The notes: generated by a model from the sequence alone, not told the origin. Positions 50,331-58,695 are shown, counted from the stretch's first letter. The stretch is DNA of 64,000 nt from Streptomyces sp. SID12488 (GCF_010548275.1 NZ_JAAGLT010000020.1:104911-168910); one strand, 5' to 3'. Program-made: numbers and translations.

Positions 50331-52286
50331 TCAGCCGGTGTGGACGCGGGGGCGGCGGGCGCGGTCCGGTTCCGCCTCGCGCAGGACCTCTCGGGTGACC
50401 GGGGCGACCTCGCCCTGGCCGAAGAGGAAGAAGCGCAGGAAGTTGGCGAAGGGGCCGCCCTCGGTCCATTCGAAGTAGATGTGCGGGATGCAGCCGGTCG
50501 TGTCGCGGACGTGGAGGAGGAGCGCGGCGAGGGCGTTGGGGATGGAGGAGGACTCCAGGGTCAGGACGCGGTAGCGGTCGTGCAACACCTCGCCGCGTAC
50601 CGTCAGGCCCGCCTCGAACTCGGAGGGGTCGGTGACCGTCACCTCGACGAAGACGAAGTCCTCCTGTTCCGGCATGTCGTTGTCGGCCCGGATCTGCTCG
50701 ATCTTGTCGCGGTACTCGGCCTTGTCGCGCTGGTCGGGCTCGTTGGCGATGAAGCGGATCTTGCGGCTGGCGATGTCCCGGATGAATCGTTCCGCCATCG
50801 GGTCGAGCGTGAGACTGGTGACGCGGAGTTCGAAGGCGCGGGCCAGCCGGGACAGCAGCGAGACCAGGATGATGCCGGCGATGAAGCAGGCGCCGATCTT
50901 GACGCCGTCGGGGCGCTCGATGACGTTCGCGACGGTGACGTAGAGGAACACGGCCGAGATGACGGCGAAGCCGATCGTCCAGCCCCGCTGGCCGGCCTTG
51001 CGGGCGGCGATGGTCACGGCGATCGCCGCCGAGCTGATCAGCACCAGCACGCCGGTGGCGTACGCGCCGCCCTGCTTGTCCACGTCCGCGTCGAAGATCC
51101 AGGTGACGAGGAAGCCGATGAGGGTGAAGACGATGACCATCGGGCGTACGGCCCGTGCCCAGTGGGGGGCCATGCCGTAGCGGGGCAGGTAGCGGGGCAT
51201 CAGGTTGAGCAGGCCGGCCATCGCGGAGGCGCCCGCGAACCACAGGATCGCGATCGTCGACGCGTCGTAGACCGTGCCGAAGGCGTTGCCCAGGTACTCG
51301 TGGGAGAGGTAGGCGAGGGCGCGGCCGTTGGCCTTGCCGCCGGACTCGAACTCCTTCTCCGGGATGAGGAGGGTGGTGATGAAGCTGGTGGCGATGAGGA
51401 AGACGCTCATGACGACCGCGGCGGCGGTCAGCAGTTTCTTGGTCTCCCGGATACGGCCCTTCGGGCTCTCCTCCGTGTCGCTGTCGTCGCCCTTCACGTG
51501 CGGCATCACCGCGACGCCGGTCTCGAAGCCGGACAGGCCGAGCGCGAGCTTGGGGAAGACGATCAGTGCCACGCCGATCATGACGAAGACGTTGCCGTGT
51601 TCGGCGGTCAGGGCGGTGGACCAGTCGGTGATGACATGGCCCTCGGTGACGACGTGCCACAGGCCGACGGCGACCACCACGACGTTCAGCCCGAGGTAGA
51701 CGGCGACCAGGACGACCGCGACGCCGATGGCCTCCAGGAAGCCCTTGAGGAAGACCGCGCCGAGCAGGGCGACCAGGATCAGGGTGATCAGGACCTGCTT
51801 GTCGTGCAGTGCGCTGGTCAGGTGCGGGTTCTCGACCAGGTGGGTGGAGGCGTCTGCGGCGGAGAGCGTGATGGTGATCAGGAAGTCGGTGGCGGCGAAG
51901 CCGAGCAGGGTCAGGACGAACAGCTTGCCCTGCCAGAAGGACAGCAGCCGTTCCAGCATCGCGATGGAGCCCTCGCCGTGCGGGCTCTCCTCGGCGACGC
52001 GGCGGTAGACGGGCAGGGCGCCGGCCAGGGTGACGATGACGAGGACGATGGTCGCGACGGGGGAGAGCAGGCCGGCCGCGAGGGCGGCGATGCCGGGCTG
52101 GTAGCCGAGGGTGGAGAAGTAGTCGACGCCGGTCAGGCACATCACCCGCCACCACCGCTGGCCCTTGTGCGGAGGCTCGGGCTTGGCGTGCGGGCCCGTG
52201 AGGCCGCCCTCCTTGCCCATGTCGGACAGGCCCTGAAGCATCCACGTCCGCAGCCGGCTCGACGGCGGGTGTTCGGTGGTGGCCAT
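50331..52286 (-). CDS. APC superfamily transporter, KimA/YdaO-like (probable potassium or amino acid transporter)
   Basis: A 651-residue membrane protein. About 12 transmembrane helices in residues 50-480 (first helix GVDYFSTLGYQPGIAALAAG), then a cytoplasmic C-terminal domain of about 160 residues (VTSLTLDPMAERFIRDIASRKIRFIANEPDQRDKAEYR ... FVEVTVTDPSEFEAGL). This layout is shared with the KimA potassium importer branch of APC transporters, though amino-acid transport is the generic annotation. ATG 52286 with GGGAGAG upstream. Divergent from a stress-type sigma factor; tandem 11-nt repeats upstream suggest control by an OmpR-type response regulator. No c-di-AMP riboswitch could be recognised. 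Confidence 0.85.
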   Translation of the reverse strand: MATTEHPPSSRLRTWMLQGLSDMGKEGGLTGPHAKPEPPHKGQRWWRVMCLTGVDYFSTLGYQPGIAALAAGLLSPVATIVLVIVTLAGALPVYRRVAEESPHGEGSIAMLERLLSFWQGKLFVLTLLGFAATDFLITITLSAADASTHLVENPHLTSALHDKQVLITLILVALLGAVFLKGFLEAIGVAVVLVAVYLGLNVVVVAVGLWHVVTEGHVITDWSTALTAEHGNVFVMIGVALIVFPKLALGLSGFETGVAVMPHVKGDDSDTEESPKGRIRETKKLLTAAAVVMSVFLIATSFITTLLIPEKEFESGGKANGRALAYLSHEYLGNAFGTVYDASTIAILWFAGASAMAGLLNLMPRYLPRYGMAPHWARAVRPMVIVFTLIGFLVTWIFDADVDKQGGAYATGVLVLISSAAIAVTIAARKAGQRGWTIGFAVISAVFLYVTVANVIERPDGVKIGACFIAGIILVSLLSRLARAFELRVTSLTLDPMAERFIRDIASRKIRFIANEPDQRDKAEYRDKIEQIRADNDMPEQEDFVFVEVTVTDPSEFEAGLTVRGEVLHDRYRVLTLESSSIPNALAALLLHVRDTTGCIPHIYFEWTEGGPFANFLRFFLFGQGEVAPVTREVLREAEPDRARRPRVHTG

Positions 52287-52399
52287 CGGCGGTGCTCTCC
52301 CGGTGTGCGGCTCAGCGTGGGGCTTCGGCCATCACGGGGACGGCGGCACCAGCGTATGCAGAGAGTGACGTACGGGCCGAGGGGTGGATCACAGTCCGG

Positions 52400-52421
52400 C
52401 GTCAAGCTTGCGTTAAGACCG
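52400..52421. promoter_or_regulatory. tandem 11-nt direct repeat, site 1
   Basis: CGTCAAGCTTG followed directly by CGTTAAGACCG, 114 bp upstream of the KimA-like start. OmpR-family response regulators bind tandem repeats with 10-11 nt period. Related to site 2 at 52583 (21 of 25 bases identical over 25). Confidence 0.45.
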
Positions 52422-52582
52422 GCCGCGCGGACGCCGGTGGCACATCGGAGAGCGGATGTTTCGGCGGACCGGGTGAGGACTGGGCCGTACGGGGGAGGGT
52501 GGGCCTGCGGTGGGCGGTGCCCGTGCGGCCCTCGTTGCCGCGCGTGGGGGATCCTCAGCCGTCCGAACGCGCGTCACACGCC

Positions 52583-52604
52583 CGTCAAGGTTGCGTCAAG
52601 GTCG
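52583..52604. promoter_or_regulatory. tandem 11-nt direct repeat, site 2
   Basis: CGTCAAGGTTG followed by CGTCAAGGTCG (10 of 11 identical), 180 bp upstream of the sigma-factor start. The same class of element as 52400-52421, in the same orientation. Confidence 0.45.
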
Positions 52605-52697
52605 GCCTGGGCTGGGGTTTCGCGGTGGCCGGGACGAAGAAGGTCGTACGGAGTCAGGGAGAGCCGAACGGAAACTGAAAAAGTTCGAAAGTTCGAG

Positions 52698-52722
52698 GCA
52701 TGCGGCTCGGCAACCGGGGTAC
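52698..52722 (+). promoter_or_regulatory. SigB/SigF-type stress promoter for the sigma-factor gene
   Basis: GCAT (52698-52701), 15-nt spacer, GGGTAC (52717-52722): an exact fit to the Streptomyces SigB consensus GNNT-N14-16-GGGTAY (established knowledge). 62 bp before ATG 52785; implies autoregulation. Confidence 0.6.
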
Positions 52723-52784
52723 ACGCGAGCGTGTCGGTCGAAGGACCGGCCGAGACGAGACCGATCGACCGGGAAGGGCGCATC

Positions 52785-53627
52785 ATGACGACGACCACCG
52801 TGCAGACCGCCGAGCAGAGGGTGGACGTTCCCGAGATCGCGGACCCTTCCAAGGTCGCGCCGAAGGACGCGCGCGAGTTGTCGAAGGTGTTCTTCGACCA
52901 GCTGACGGGGCTGGAGGAGGGCACGCCCGAGTACCAGTACGCGCGCAACACGCTGATCGAGATGAACATGTCCCTCGTCCGCTACGCGGCCGGCCGGTTC
53001 CGCAGCCGCGGTCCGGAGGAGATGGAGGACATCGTCCAGGTCGGCATGATCGGCCTGATCAAGGCGATCGACCGCTTCGAACTGTCCCGTGAGGTCGAGT
53101 TCGCCTCCTTCGCCGTCCCTTACATCGTCGGAGAGATCAAGCGGTTCTTCCGCGACACCTCCTGGGCGGTGCATGTGCCCCGGCGCCTGCAGGAAGCCCG
53201 CGTCCAGCTGGCGCGCGCCAACGAGGAACTGAACACCCGGCTGGGGCGGACACCGACGATCAGTGAACTCTCCGAGCTGATGAGCCTTCCGGAGGAGGAG
53301 GTCGTCGAGGCGCAACTGGCCTCCAACGGCTACCGGTCGGCCTCGCTGGACGCGGCGATCAGCGGCAGCGAGGACGGCGAGGCCGCACTGGCGGACTTCA
53401 TCGGCGACGAGGACGCGGCTCTCGGACTGGTCGAGGACTTCCACGCTCTCGCACCGATGATCGCCGAACTGAGCGACCGCGACCGCCAGATCATCCACTG
53501 GCGCTTCGTCGACGAACTCACCCAGGCCCAGATCGGTGAACGCCTCGGCGTCTCCCAGATGCATGTCTCGCGACTGATCACGCGCCTCCTGGCCCGTCTG
53601 CGCGAAGGCATGCTCAGCACCCACTGA
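52785..53627 (+). CDS. SigB/SigF/SigG-family RNA polymerase sigma factor
   Basis: A 280-residue alternative sigma factor. After a 30-residue variable N-terminus come region 2 (MNMSLVRYAAGRFRSRGPEEMEDIVQVGMIGLIKAIDRFE, promoter melting FASFAVPYIVGEIKRFFRD), region 3 (VHVPRRLQEARVQLARANEEL ... RTPTISELSELM) and the region 4 HTH (LTQAQIGERLGVSQMHVSRLITRLLARL). ATG 52785 with GGAAGGG upstream. No anti-sigma or anti-anti-sigma gene adjoins it, unlike the classical sigB operon. The promoter matches its own family consensus, and neighbours (CsbD, YihY, PLD) are typical stress genes. Confidence 0.93.
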   Translation: MTTTTVQTAEQRVDVPEIADPSKVAPKDARELSKVFFDQLTGLEEGTPEYQYARNTLIEMNMSLVRYAAGRFRSRGPEEMEDIVQVGMIGLIKAIDRFELSREVEFASFAVPYIVGEIKRFFRDTSWAVHVPRRLQEARVQLARANEELNTRLGRTPTISELSELMSLPEEEVVEAQLASNGYRSASLDAAISGSEDGEAALADFIGDEDAALGLVEDFHALAPMIAELSDRDRQIIHWRFVDELTQAQIGERLGVSQMHVSRLITRLLARLREGMLSTH

Positions 53628-53652
53628 CGACTGACTGTCGGTCACTGACCCA

Positions 53653-53683
53653 GCGGGATCCTGCCGGTCGGGCAGGATCCCGC
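53653..53683. terminator. bidirectional terminator between sigma factor and YihY gene
   Basis: Perfect 13-bp arms GCGGGATCCTGCC/GGCAGGATCCCGC with a 5-nt loop, lying between two convergent stop codons (53627 and 53686). Confidence 0.85.
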
Positions 53684-53685
53684 GA

Positions 53686-54543
53686 TCATTCCTCGTGTAC
53701 AGGTGCAGGTTTCGCCAGCTCCGCGTTGAACTGGGCGCCGACCAGAAGTGCCAGGTTGGACAGCCACAGCCAGATCAGGAAGACCACGATGCCGGCCAGT
53801 GAGCCGTACAGACGGTCGTAGGTGCTGACATGCGAGGTGTAGAGGGCGAAGCCGAGTGAGACGGCCAGCAGGAGTACCACCGCCAATGTGCCGCCGGGTG
53901 CCATCCGGCTGACCGGGCGGGCGCGTGACGGACCCGAACGGTACAGCACGAGCACCAGGGCGACGGCGACAGCGGCTATGACCGACCACCGCAGTGTGTC
54001 CCAGGCGGACTGGGGTCCGGTACCCAGATCCAACGCCCTCGCCAGACGCCGGGCGAGGTTACCGGTGAGCAGCAAGGCGAGGGTCGACGTGAGGAGCAGG
54101 GTGATCAGGACCAGGGCCGTGACAGCGATCCGCGGAGCGGTACGCCAGACCGGCCGGTCCGCGTCGATCCGATGCATGGCGTACATCGCCCGGCGGAAGA
54201 CACTCAGATAACTCCATCCCGACCACAGGGCTCCCGTCCCTCCGACGAAGATCAACGTCCAGGCCGTCGACGACTGTCCGGCCATCTCCCGCAGGGTGCT
54301 GCGCAGCAGAGCGCGGGACTCGGCCGGGACGGCCTGCGTCATACGGTCGATGACCTCGGGCTTGGCCGTGGGCACGGTCAGACCGAGGATTGAGAGGATC
54401 ACCAGCAGCAACGGGAACAGGGCCAGTACCGCGTAGTAGGTCAGCGCGGCGGCCCAGTCCGTGACGTCGTCGTTCCAGACGGCCACCGGCGTCCGGCGCA
54501 GCGCCGCCCACCAACGAGTCGTATGCCCGTCTGCATCATCCAT
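53686..54543 (-). CDS. YihY/virulence factor BrkB family membrane protein
   Basis: A 285-residue protein with six hydrophobic segments (DWAAALTYYAVLALFPLLLVILSILGL, ALWSGWSYLSVFRRAMY, VTALVLITLLLTSTLALLLTG, and the C-terminal YGSLAGIVVFLIWLWLSNLALLVGAQFNAEL signature). The role is unknown; it was once mis-called ribonuclease BN. ATG 54543 is supported by GGAGG 9 nt upstream; GTG 54579 would add 12 residues. Followed by a strong terminator. Confidence 0.92.
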   Translation of the reverse strand: MDDADGHTTRWWAALRRTPVAVWNDDVTDWAAALTYYAVLALFPLLLVILSILGLTVPTAKPEVIDRMTQAVPAESRALLRSTLREMAGQSSTAWTLIFVGGTGALWSGWSYLSVFRRAMYAMHRIDADRPVWRTAPRIAVTALVLITLLLTSTLALLLTGNLARRLARALDLGTGPQSAWDTLRWSVIAAVAVALVLVLYRSGPSRARPVSRMAPGGTLAVVLLLAVSLGFALYTSHVSTYDRLYGSLAGIVVFLIWLWLSNLALLVGAQFNAELAKPAPVHEE

Positions 54544-54588
54544 GGCGCGGATCCTCCCCCCTCCGTCCTCGCGGCTCACCTCGTCCCC

Positions 54589-54632
54589 GAAAGGGGCCTT
54601 CCCGAAATCATGCCCGGGCCGGCCCCCCTTTC
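54589..54632. terminator. possible hairpin downstream of the csbD-like gene
   Basis: GAAAGGGGCC (54589-54598) pairs with GGCCCCCCTTTC (54621-54632), with two unpaired bases in the right arm. Located 26 bp after the CsbD stop on the minus strand. Confidence 0.4.
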
Positions 54633-54657
54633 GTGGTTCTCGGTGGAGAAGGCGCAG

Positions 54658-54831
54658 TCAGCGCTTGAAAATGTCCTTCATCTTTTCCTTGGCCTCACGG
54701 GCATCACCCGTAGTCTTTTCCGCCTGCCCCTCAGCGGCCATACGGTCGTTACCGATGGCCCTTCCCGCAGCTTTCTTGGCCTTGCCCTCGACCTGCTCGA
54801 TCTTTGCCTTGGCCTTCTCGCCGGCAGTCAT
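54658..54831 (-). CDS. CsbD family general-stress protein (57 aa)
   Basis: A short hydrophilic lysine-, alanine- and glutamate-rich protein, MTAGEKAKAKIEQVEGKAKK at the start, then RAIGNDRMAAEGQAEKTTGD and a C-terminal KMKDIFKR. The KxEQxxGKxKxxxGxxxGNDxxxAEGxxxxxxG pattern is diagnostic of the CsbD family, SigB-controlled stress proteins in Firmicutes. ATG 54831 with AGGAGG 8 nt upstream. A SigB-like promoter lies at 54882-54906. Its position by the sigma factor supports membership in that sigma factor's regulon. Confidence 0.9.
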   Translation of the reverse strand: MTAGEKAKAKIEQVEGKAKKAAGRAIGNDRMAAEGQAEKTTGDAREAKEKMKDIFKR

Positions 54832-54881
54832 GGAAAAGCACCTCCTGCTAGATCGTGTGCCGCGGTCGCGGTAACTCGCGA

Positions 54882-54906
54882 GTGCCCCGGAGTTCCCTTC
54901 ACAAAC
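54882..54906 (-). promoter_or_regulatory. SigB-like promoter upstream of csbD-like gene
   Basis: Minus strand GTTT (54906-54903), 15-nt spacer, GGGCAC (54887-54882). Differs from GNNT-N14-16-GGGTAY by one base in the -10. 51 bp before ATG 54831. Confidence 0.4.
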
Positions 54907-54970
54907 AGGGCTTCATCGGTGAATGACCGCGGAATTGCAGGGAAGTCGATGATGTAGGAGGTTGATAAAC

Positions 54971-55141
54971 ATGGTTCCCCTGCTGATAGTTCTGCTCCTC
55001 GCCCTGCTCCTCTTCGGTGCGGGCTTCGCCGTCAAGATTCTCTGGTGGGTCGCCGTCGCCGTCCTGGTGCTGTGGCTTCTCGGCTTCGTCATGCGCTCCA
55101 GCACCGCCGGTGGCAGCCGAGGCCGCTGGTACCGATGGTGA
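54971..55141 (+). CDS. small hydrophobic membrane protein (56 aa)
   Basis: Starts at ATG 54971 behind AGGAGG (7-8 nt spacing). Two back-to-back hydrophobic segments (MVPLLIVLLLALLLFGAGFA, ILWWVAVAVLVLWLLGFV), then a basic tail ending SRGRWYRW. Similar tiny two-helix proteins occur beside stress genes in Streptomyces (general knowledge). Divergent from csbD; function unknown. It is followed by a strong hairpin, consistent with a monocistronic transcript. Confidence 0.8.
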   Translation: MVPLLIVLLLALLLFGAGFAVKILWWVAVAVLVLWLLGFVMRSSTAGGSRGRWYRW

Positions 55142-55168
55142 CCTGATCCGCATGCGCGCATTTCGTCC

Positions 55169-55200
55169 CGGGGCCCGGCCGATTCGTCGGCCGGGCCCCG
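55169..55200. terminator. hairpin after small membrane protein gene
   Basis: Perfect 13-bp arms CGGGGCCCGGCCG/CGGCCGGGCCCCG around the 6-nt loop ATTCGT, 28 bp after the stop codon. Confidence 0.8.
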
Positions 55201-55424
55201 TCGTGTGCCGGCCGCGGAGGTGACCAGGCTCGGAGGAGGCCATACCGCGCGGAGGCGTTGCAATCGGCGGCAGGGGTAGTCGTGCTGCAGTCGGGGGCGG
55301 GCCGGGCACGCGTGATGGAACCCGCGCGACCTCCTGCCGTGTACCCGTCCCCGGCCTCACCGCCGTCTGTGCGTCCAACCGGGCGCGGTGACGCCGTCAG
55401 GGGGAGAGGGCCCCGCGCCTGTGC

Positions 55425-56633
55425 TCACAGGAAGCGCCGGATCGGGACGACTGCGGCTTCCTTGACGCGTTGCAGCGTCGTTCGCCGTCTCCACCGTGTG
55501 ACGTCGATGTCCACACTGTTCTTGAGGTCCGCCTCGTAGTCCCGTTCGAGCGCGGCAGTGAACTCCTCGTCCAGTACGGCGAGCATCACCTCTTCGTCGT
55601 GGTCCATGGACCGACGGTTGAAATTGGTGGATCCGATGAGAGAGGCGACCGAGTCCACGGTGATGATCTTGGCGTGCATCATGCTCGGCTGGTACTGACG
55701 GATGTGTACACCGGCCTCCAGCAGACGCGTGTAGTGGTGTTGTCCGGCGAGCTGACAGGCGCGCTGGTCGGTGTGCGGGCCGGGCAACAGGATCTCGACA
55801 CGCACGCCGCGCTGAGCGGTTTCGCACAGCAGGTCGATGAAGTAGGGATCCGGAGCGAAATAGGCCGTGGCCAGCCGGAAGCTCTCCTCGGCGGAGCCGA
55901 GCATGACCCGGATGAGGGTCTGCATGTCCTGCCAGCCGATGCTCGCGGAGCCGCGAACGACCTGTACCACCGACGAGCCGGCCTGTGGGTGTTCCGTGAA
56001 GCGGTCGCGGTCGTCGAAGAGTTCGTCGTGGCACTCGGCCCAGTTCTGCGCGAACGCGGCCGCGATGCCGTCGACAGCCGGACCGCGCACCCGGACGTGG
56101 GTGTCCCGCCACTCGGCAGGGTTGCGCGCGTTGCCGCACCATTCCTCCGCGATGCCGACGCCGCCGGTGAAGGCGGTGAGCTCGTCGATGATGAGGGCCT
56201 TGCGGTGGCAGCGGTGATTCTGCTTGAACGGCGACAGCCAGGCGGGTTTGCGGAACCAGGCGACTTCCACTCCCGCGCTGGTCATGAGGTTCAGTAAACG
56301 TCGCTCGATCCTCTTGGCGCCGAAGCCGTCGAGCAGCAGTCGCACACGCACGCCCTCGCGGGCGCGGTCGGCCAGAGCGGCGGCGAAGTCGTGGGCGATC
56401 TGGCCCCGCCAGTACACGAACGTCATCATGTCGATGGTGTGTTGAGCCGAATGGATCGCCCCGAGCATCGCGGGAAAGATCTCGTCGCCGTTGCGCAGGG
56501 GCACCAGTTCGTTGCCCTCCGTGGCGGCCACGCCGATCAGTCGCTCCAGGCGACGGCGTAGGCGCCGCTTGCGCGCTTCTGTGTCAGGCGCGGTGTCGCT
56601 GGCAGGGGGTGCGGGTATGCCGCCGAGTGTCAC
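55425..56633 (-). CDS. phospholipase D-like / cardiolipin synthase family protein
   Basis: A 402-residue protein with two HKD catalytic motifs: HRKALIIDELTAFTGGVGI (about residues 149-167) and HAKIITVDSVASLIGSTNFN (about 324-343). Preceding segments VPLRNGDEIFPAMLGAIHSA, IDMMTFVYWRG and VRLLLDGFGAK match bacterial cardiolipin synthases, which join two phosphatidylglycerols or transfer phosphatidyl groups at the membrane. No N-terminal transmembrane helices are seen, so a soluble or peripheral PLD. GTG 56633 (AGGAG 7 nt upstream) is preferred over a longer upstream frame. A membrane-stress role fits its neighbours. Confidence 0.9.
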   Translation of the reverse strand: MTLGGIPAPPASDTAPDTEARKRRLRRRLERLIGVAATEGNELVPLRNGDEIFPAMLGAIHSAQHTIDMMTFVYWRGQIAHDFAAALADRAREGVRVRLLLDGFGAKRIERRLLNLMTSAGVEVAWFRKPAWLSPFKQNHRCHRKALIIDELTAFTGGVGIAEEWCGNARNPAEWRDTHVRVRGPAVDGIAAAFAQNWAECHDELFDDRDRFTEHPQAGSSVVQVVRGSASIGWQDMQTLIRVMLGSAEESFRLATAYFAPDPYFIDLLCETAQRGVRVEILLPGPHTDQRACQLAGQHHYTRLLEAGVHIRQYQPSMMHAKIITVDSVASLIGSTNFNRRSMDHDEEVMLAVLDEEFTAALERDYEADLKNSVDIDVTRWRRRTTLQRVKEAAVVPIRRFL

Positions 56634-57052
56634 GCCGAATCTCCTACTGGACCATGAGTGCGGAACGTCATGGGCTGCTGCGCGAGCCCGAACAACCACG
56701 TTCCCGGTCGGCGCCGCAGTACTCCAGCCGTCTGCCCGGACCGGACAGTGCCATCGGCTTGAATGGAGGCCATCTATTTCCCAGGCCGACTCCAGTTCCT
56801 CGTCCCGGACTTCGGTCGGTGTGGCCGCCGATTTCATCGCGGACTCCGCTACGGTGGCGCCGGACAGGGAGACCGCCGGAATCTCTCGCGCAGGCTCAGT
56901 ACATTCTGCCTGGCGTCGATCGAGGTGGTGTAACGGGCTTTACTCGAGCTGACGCGCATTGACGTTGGAAAGCCCGATCCGCTCGATTTTCCACGCCGAC
57001 CGAAATCCGGGGCTACGCGTCAGTCCCGGTCGGCATATGGGAGCGCGGGGTT

Positions 57053-57511
57053 CTACAGCTTCCGGAAGTCCCAGGAGACGGTCTTCGAGGGTGTCAGGCG
57101 GATCCACGCATGCCGACCGTCGTGCGGCATTGCCTCCAGGCCGAAGTTCTTGCGGGCGAACAAGGGTTCCAGTGCGTTGAGTTCGGTGCACGGTTCTCCG
57201 GTGCGGGGGATCTCACCCACGAACTCCACGGTGCCTGACAGCTCGGCCCCGCGCAGCTCGCCGTACCCCTCGCCGGAGTCGACGACTATCGCGACGCGCG
57301 GGTCGTGGCGAAGATCGGCCCATCGCTTGCTGTGCACGATGGAGTACAACCACAACGAGGTGCCGTCCCACGCGAACCAGAGGGCACTGACATGCGGAGC
57401 GCCGTCGCTCGAGACGGTGGCGACTCGGCACATGCGCTGGGTACCGAGGAACTCGTCCAGCTCCTCCGGCGTCATCATTATTCTGCGGCTCCTGCGCTGA
57501 GTTGCAGCCAT
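57053..57511 (-). CDS. PPOX-class flavin/F420-dependent oxidoreductase-like protein
   Basis: A 152-residue split-barrel protein. MTPEELDEFLGTQRMCRVATVSSDG and PHVSALWFAWDGTSLWLYS are typical of the pyridoxamine-oxidase-like fold, followed by SKRWADLRHDPRVAIVVDSG and a conserved C-terminal RHAWIRLTPSKTVSWDFRKL. Such proteins bind FMN, haem or F420. ATG 57511 (GAGAGG upstream); ATG 57478 is an alternative. A perfect 17-bp palindrome lies 48 bp upstream. Confidence 0.87.
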   Translation of the reverse strand: MAATQRRSRRIMMTPEELDEFLGTQRMCRVATVSSDGAPHVSALWFAWDGTSLWLYSIVHSKRWADLRHDPRVAIVVDSGEGYGELRGAELSGTVEFVGEIPRTGEPCTELNALEPLFARKNFGLEAMPHDGRHAWIRLTPSKTVSWDFRKL

Positions 57512-57776
57512 GCGGGGCCTCTCTTCTCTTGCGTCAGGGGGCCAGGTAGGAGGGTGTATCTGACGCAGCGTCAGAAGCATGGGTCATTTTCCACAAGCCT
57601 GCAATGGTTGAGAGACCCCTCCGGCTTCCGGTGGGCCACAGGTCCGAGCGCGGGTGTCGTCCGGATCTGTCTGTGCACAGCAAGAAGCCCCGACTGGACG
57701 GGGGAGACCAGCCGGGGCGGTGTGGTGGTGGCGTGCGGAGGGGCGGTCGCCTCGCGGCGAAAGGCTCCATGGGGCT
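57512..57776. other. 265-bp intergenic region
   Basis: Contains the palindrome at 57559-57575 and an extra GCGTCAG half-site at 57531-57537. No gene; the remainder shows no recognised signal. Confidence 0.5.
57559..57575. promoter_or_regulatory. 17-bp perfect palindrome, candidate operator
   Basis: TCTGACGCAGCGTCAGA, symmetrical about its central base, 48 bp upstream of the PPOX start codon. A half-site GCGTCAG recurs at 57531-57537. Confidence 0.5.
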
Positions 57777-58545
57777 TCAGCCGAGCGATCTTCCCCATGG
57801 GCTATGGGTGAGGCCCGGGGACACTGTCCCCTCCGCAGCCACATACAGATGAACGGTCAACCACCTCTGGATGGCGGTGGTTGGATTGGCGACAGTGAAC
57901 TGCCGCAGCGGCCCGAAGTGCGCCTCGATTGAGTTGGCCCAGGACGCGTATGTCGGCGTGAAGCACAGCTCGACGCGGTTCTTCTTCGCCCAGCGGCGGA
58001 TCGTCTCGCCCTTGTGGGCGGACAGGTTGTCCAGGATGACGTAGACGGGGGCGCCGTCCGGTCGGGCAGCCCGGACCGATCTGAGCGCGGCCAGCGTGTT
58101 CGCGGCGCCCTTCTTGCGGCGGCTGACGCCCCAGAGCGAGTCGTCACCGACCGAATAGCAGCCGTGGAAGTACCTGGCGCCATGCGTGCGGTGGTAGGTC
58201 GCCGGGTGCTGCTCGGGGTGGCTGGCCGGGACCCAGCCCGTACCGCTGGTGGGGCGGATGCCGAGCGGGCCGAACTCGTCGAACGCAAAGACCCGGTCCG
58301 GGAAACGGTCCAGGACCTCCTCGATCCGGTCCAGCTTTGCCTCGCGGTCGGGGTCCGGGACTCCCTCCACGTCTTGGTGCGCTGGAAGGTGATGCCGCGG
58401 CGGCCGAGCATACGGCGCAACGCCTGACGGCCGATGCGGATGACCCGCCCATGGACTTTCCGCAGGTGGGCCAGCAGTGCAACATCCAACCGCCCCGACC
58501 ACCAACCCGGCGAACCAATGTGGTCAGAGCAGTGGGCCGGGATCC
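57777..58545 (-). pseudogene. decayed IS630-family transposase
   Basis: Two overlapping frames together give an IS630-type transposase lacking its N-terminus. Frame A (about 58545-58360) reads LRKVHGRVIRIGRQALRRML ... GITFQRTKTWRES; a single missing base in the C-run near 58355-58360 shifts to frame B, which carries the DDE region (VFAFDEFGPLGI; YVILDNLSAHKGETIRRWA; FTPTYASWANSIEAHFG). A second one-base loss near 57880-57890 destroys the C-terminus (the +1 frame reads SNHRHPEVV). No terminal inverted repeats could be recognised. Not expected to transpose. Confidence 0.8.
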
Positions 58546-58695
58546 TGACCGCGCTGCAGGCCAGGGCCGATGCTGCGGGCCACCGTCGTGGCGCCCGGCG
58601 AAGGAGTCGCGCTTCTCAGCCCCCGGGGCACCGACTACGTCATCGGTTTCCTCGTCGCGCACAGGGCCGGCGCGGTCGCCGCCCCCTACTCGTTG
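58520..58695 (+). pseudogene. remnant of an AMP-forming acyl-adenylate enzyme
   Basis: Plus-strand sequence resembles the N-terminal part of FAAL/acyl-CoA ligases: QWAGILTALQARADA in one frame, then after a frameshift near 58570 LRATVVAPGEGVALLSPRGT and DYVIGFLVAHRAGAVAAPY in another. No start, no adenylation motifs, and it runs into the end of the convergent dehydrogenase gene (stop at 58686). It abuts the IS630 remnant, so the insertion probably disrupted or captured it. Confidence 0.55.

Noticed and set aside
52287..52600. c-di-AMP (ydaO-type) riboswitch before the KimA-like gene
   Set aside because: Considered because of the transporter family, but no conserved riboswitch sequence blocks could be recognised by eye.
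50184..53627. 1147-codon plus-strand frame
   Set aside because: It joins the antisense of the APC transporter to the sigma-factor frame; only the 3' part from ATG 52785 is a real gene.
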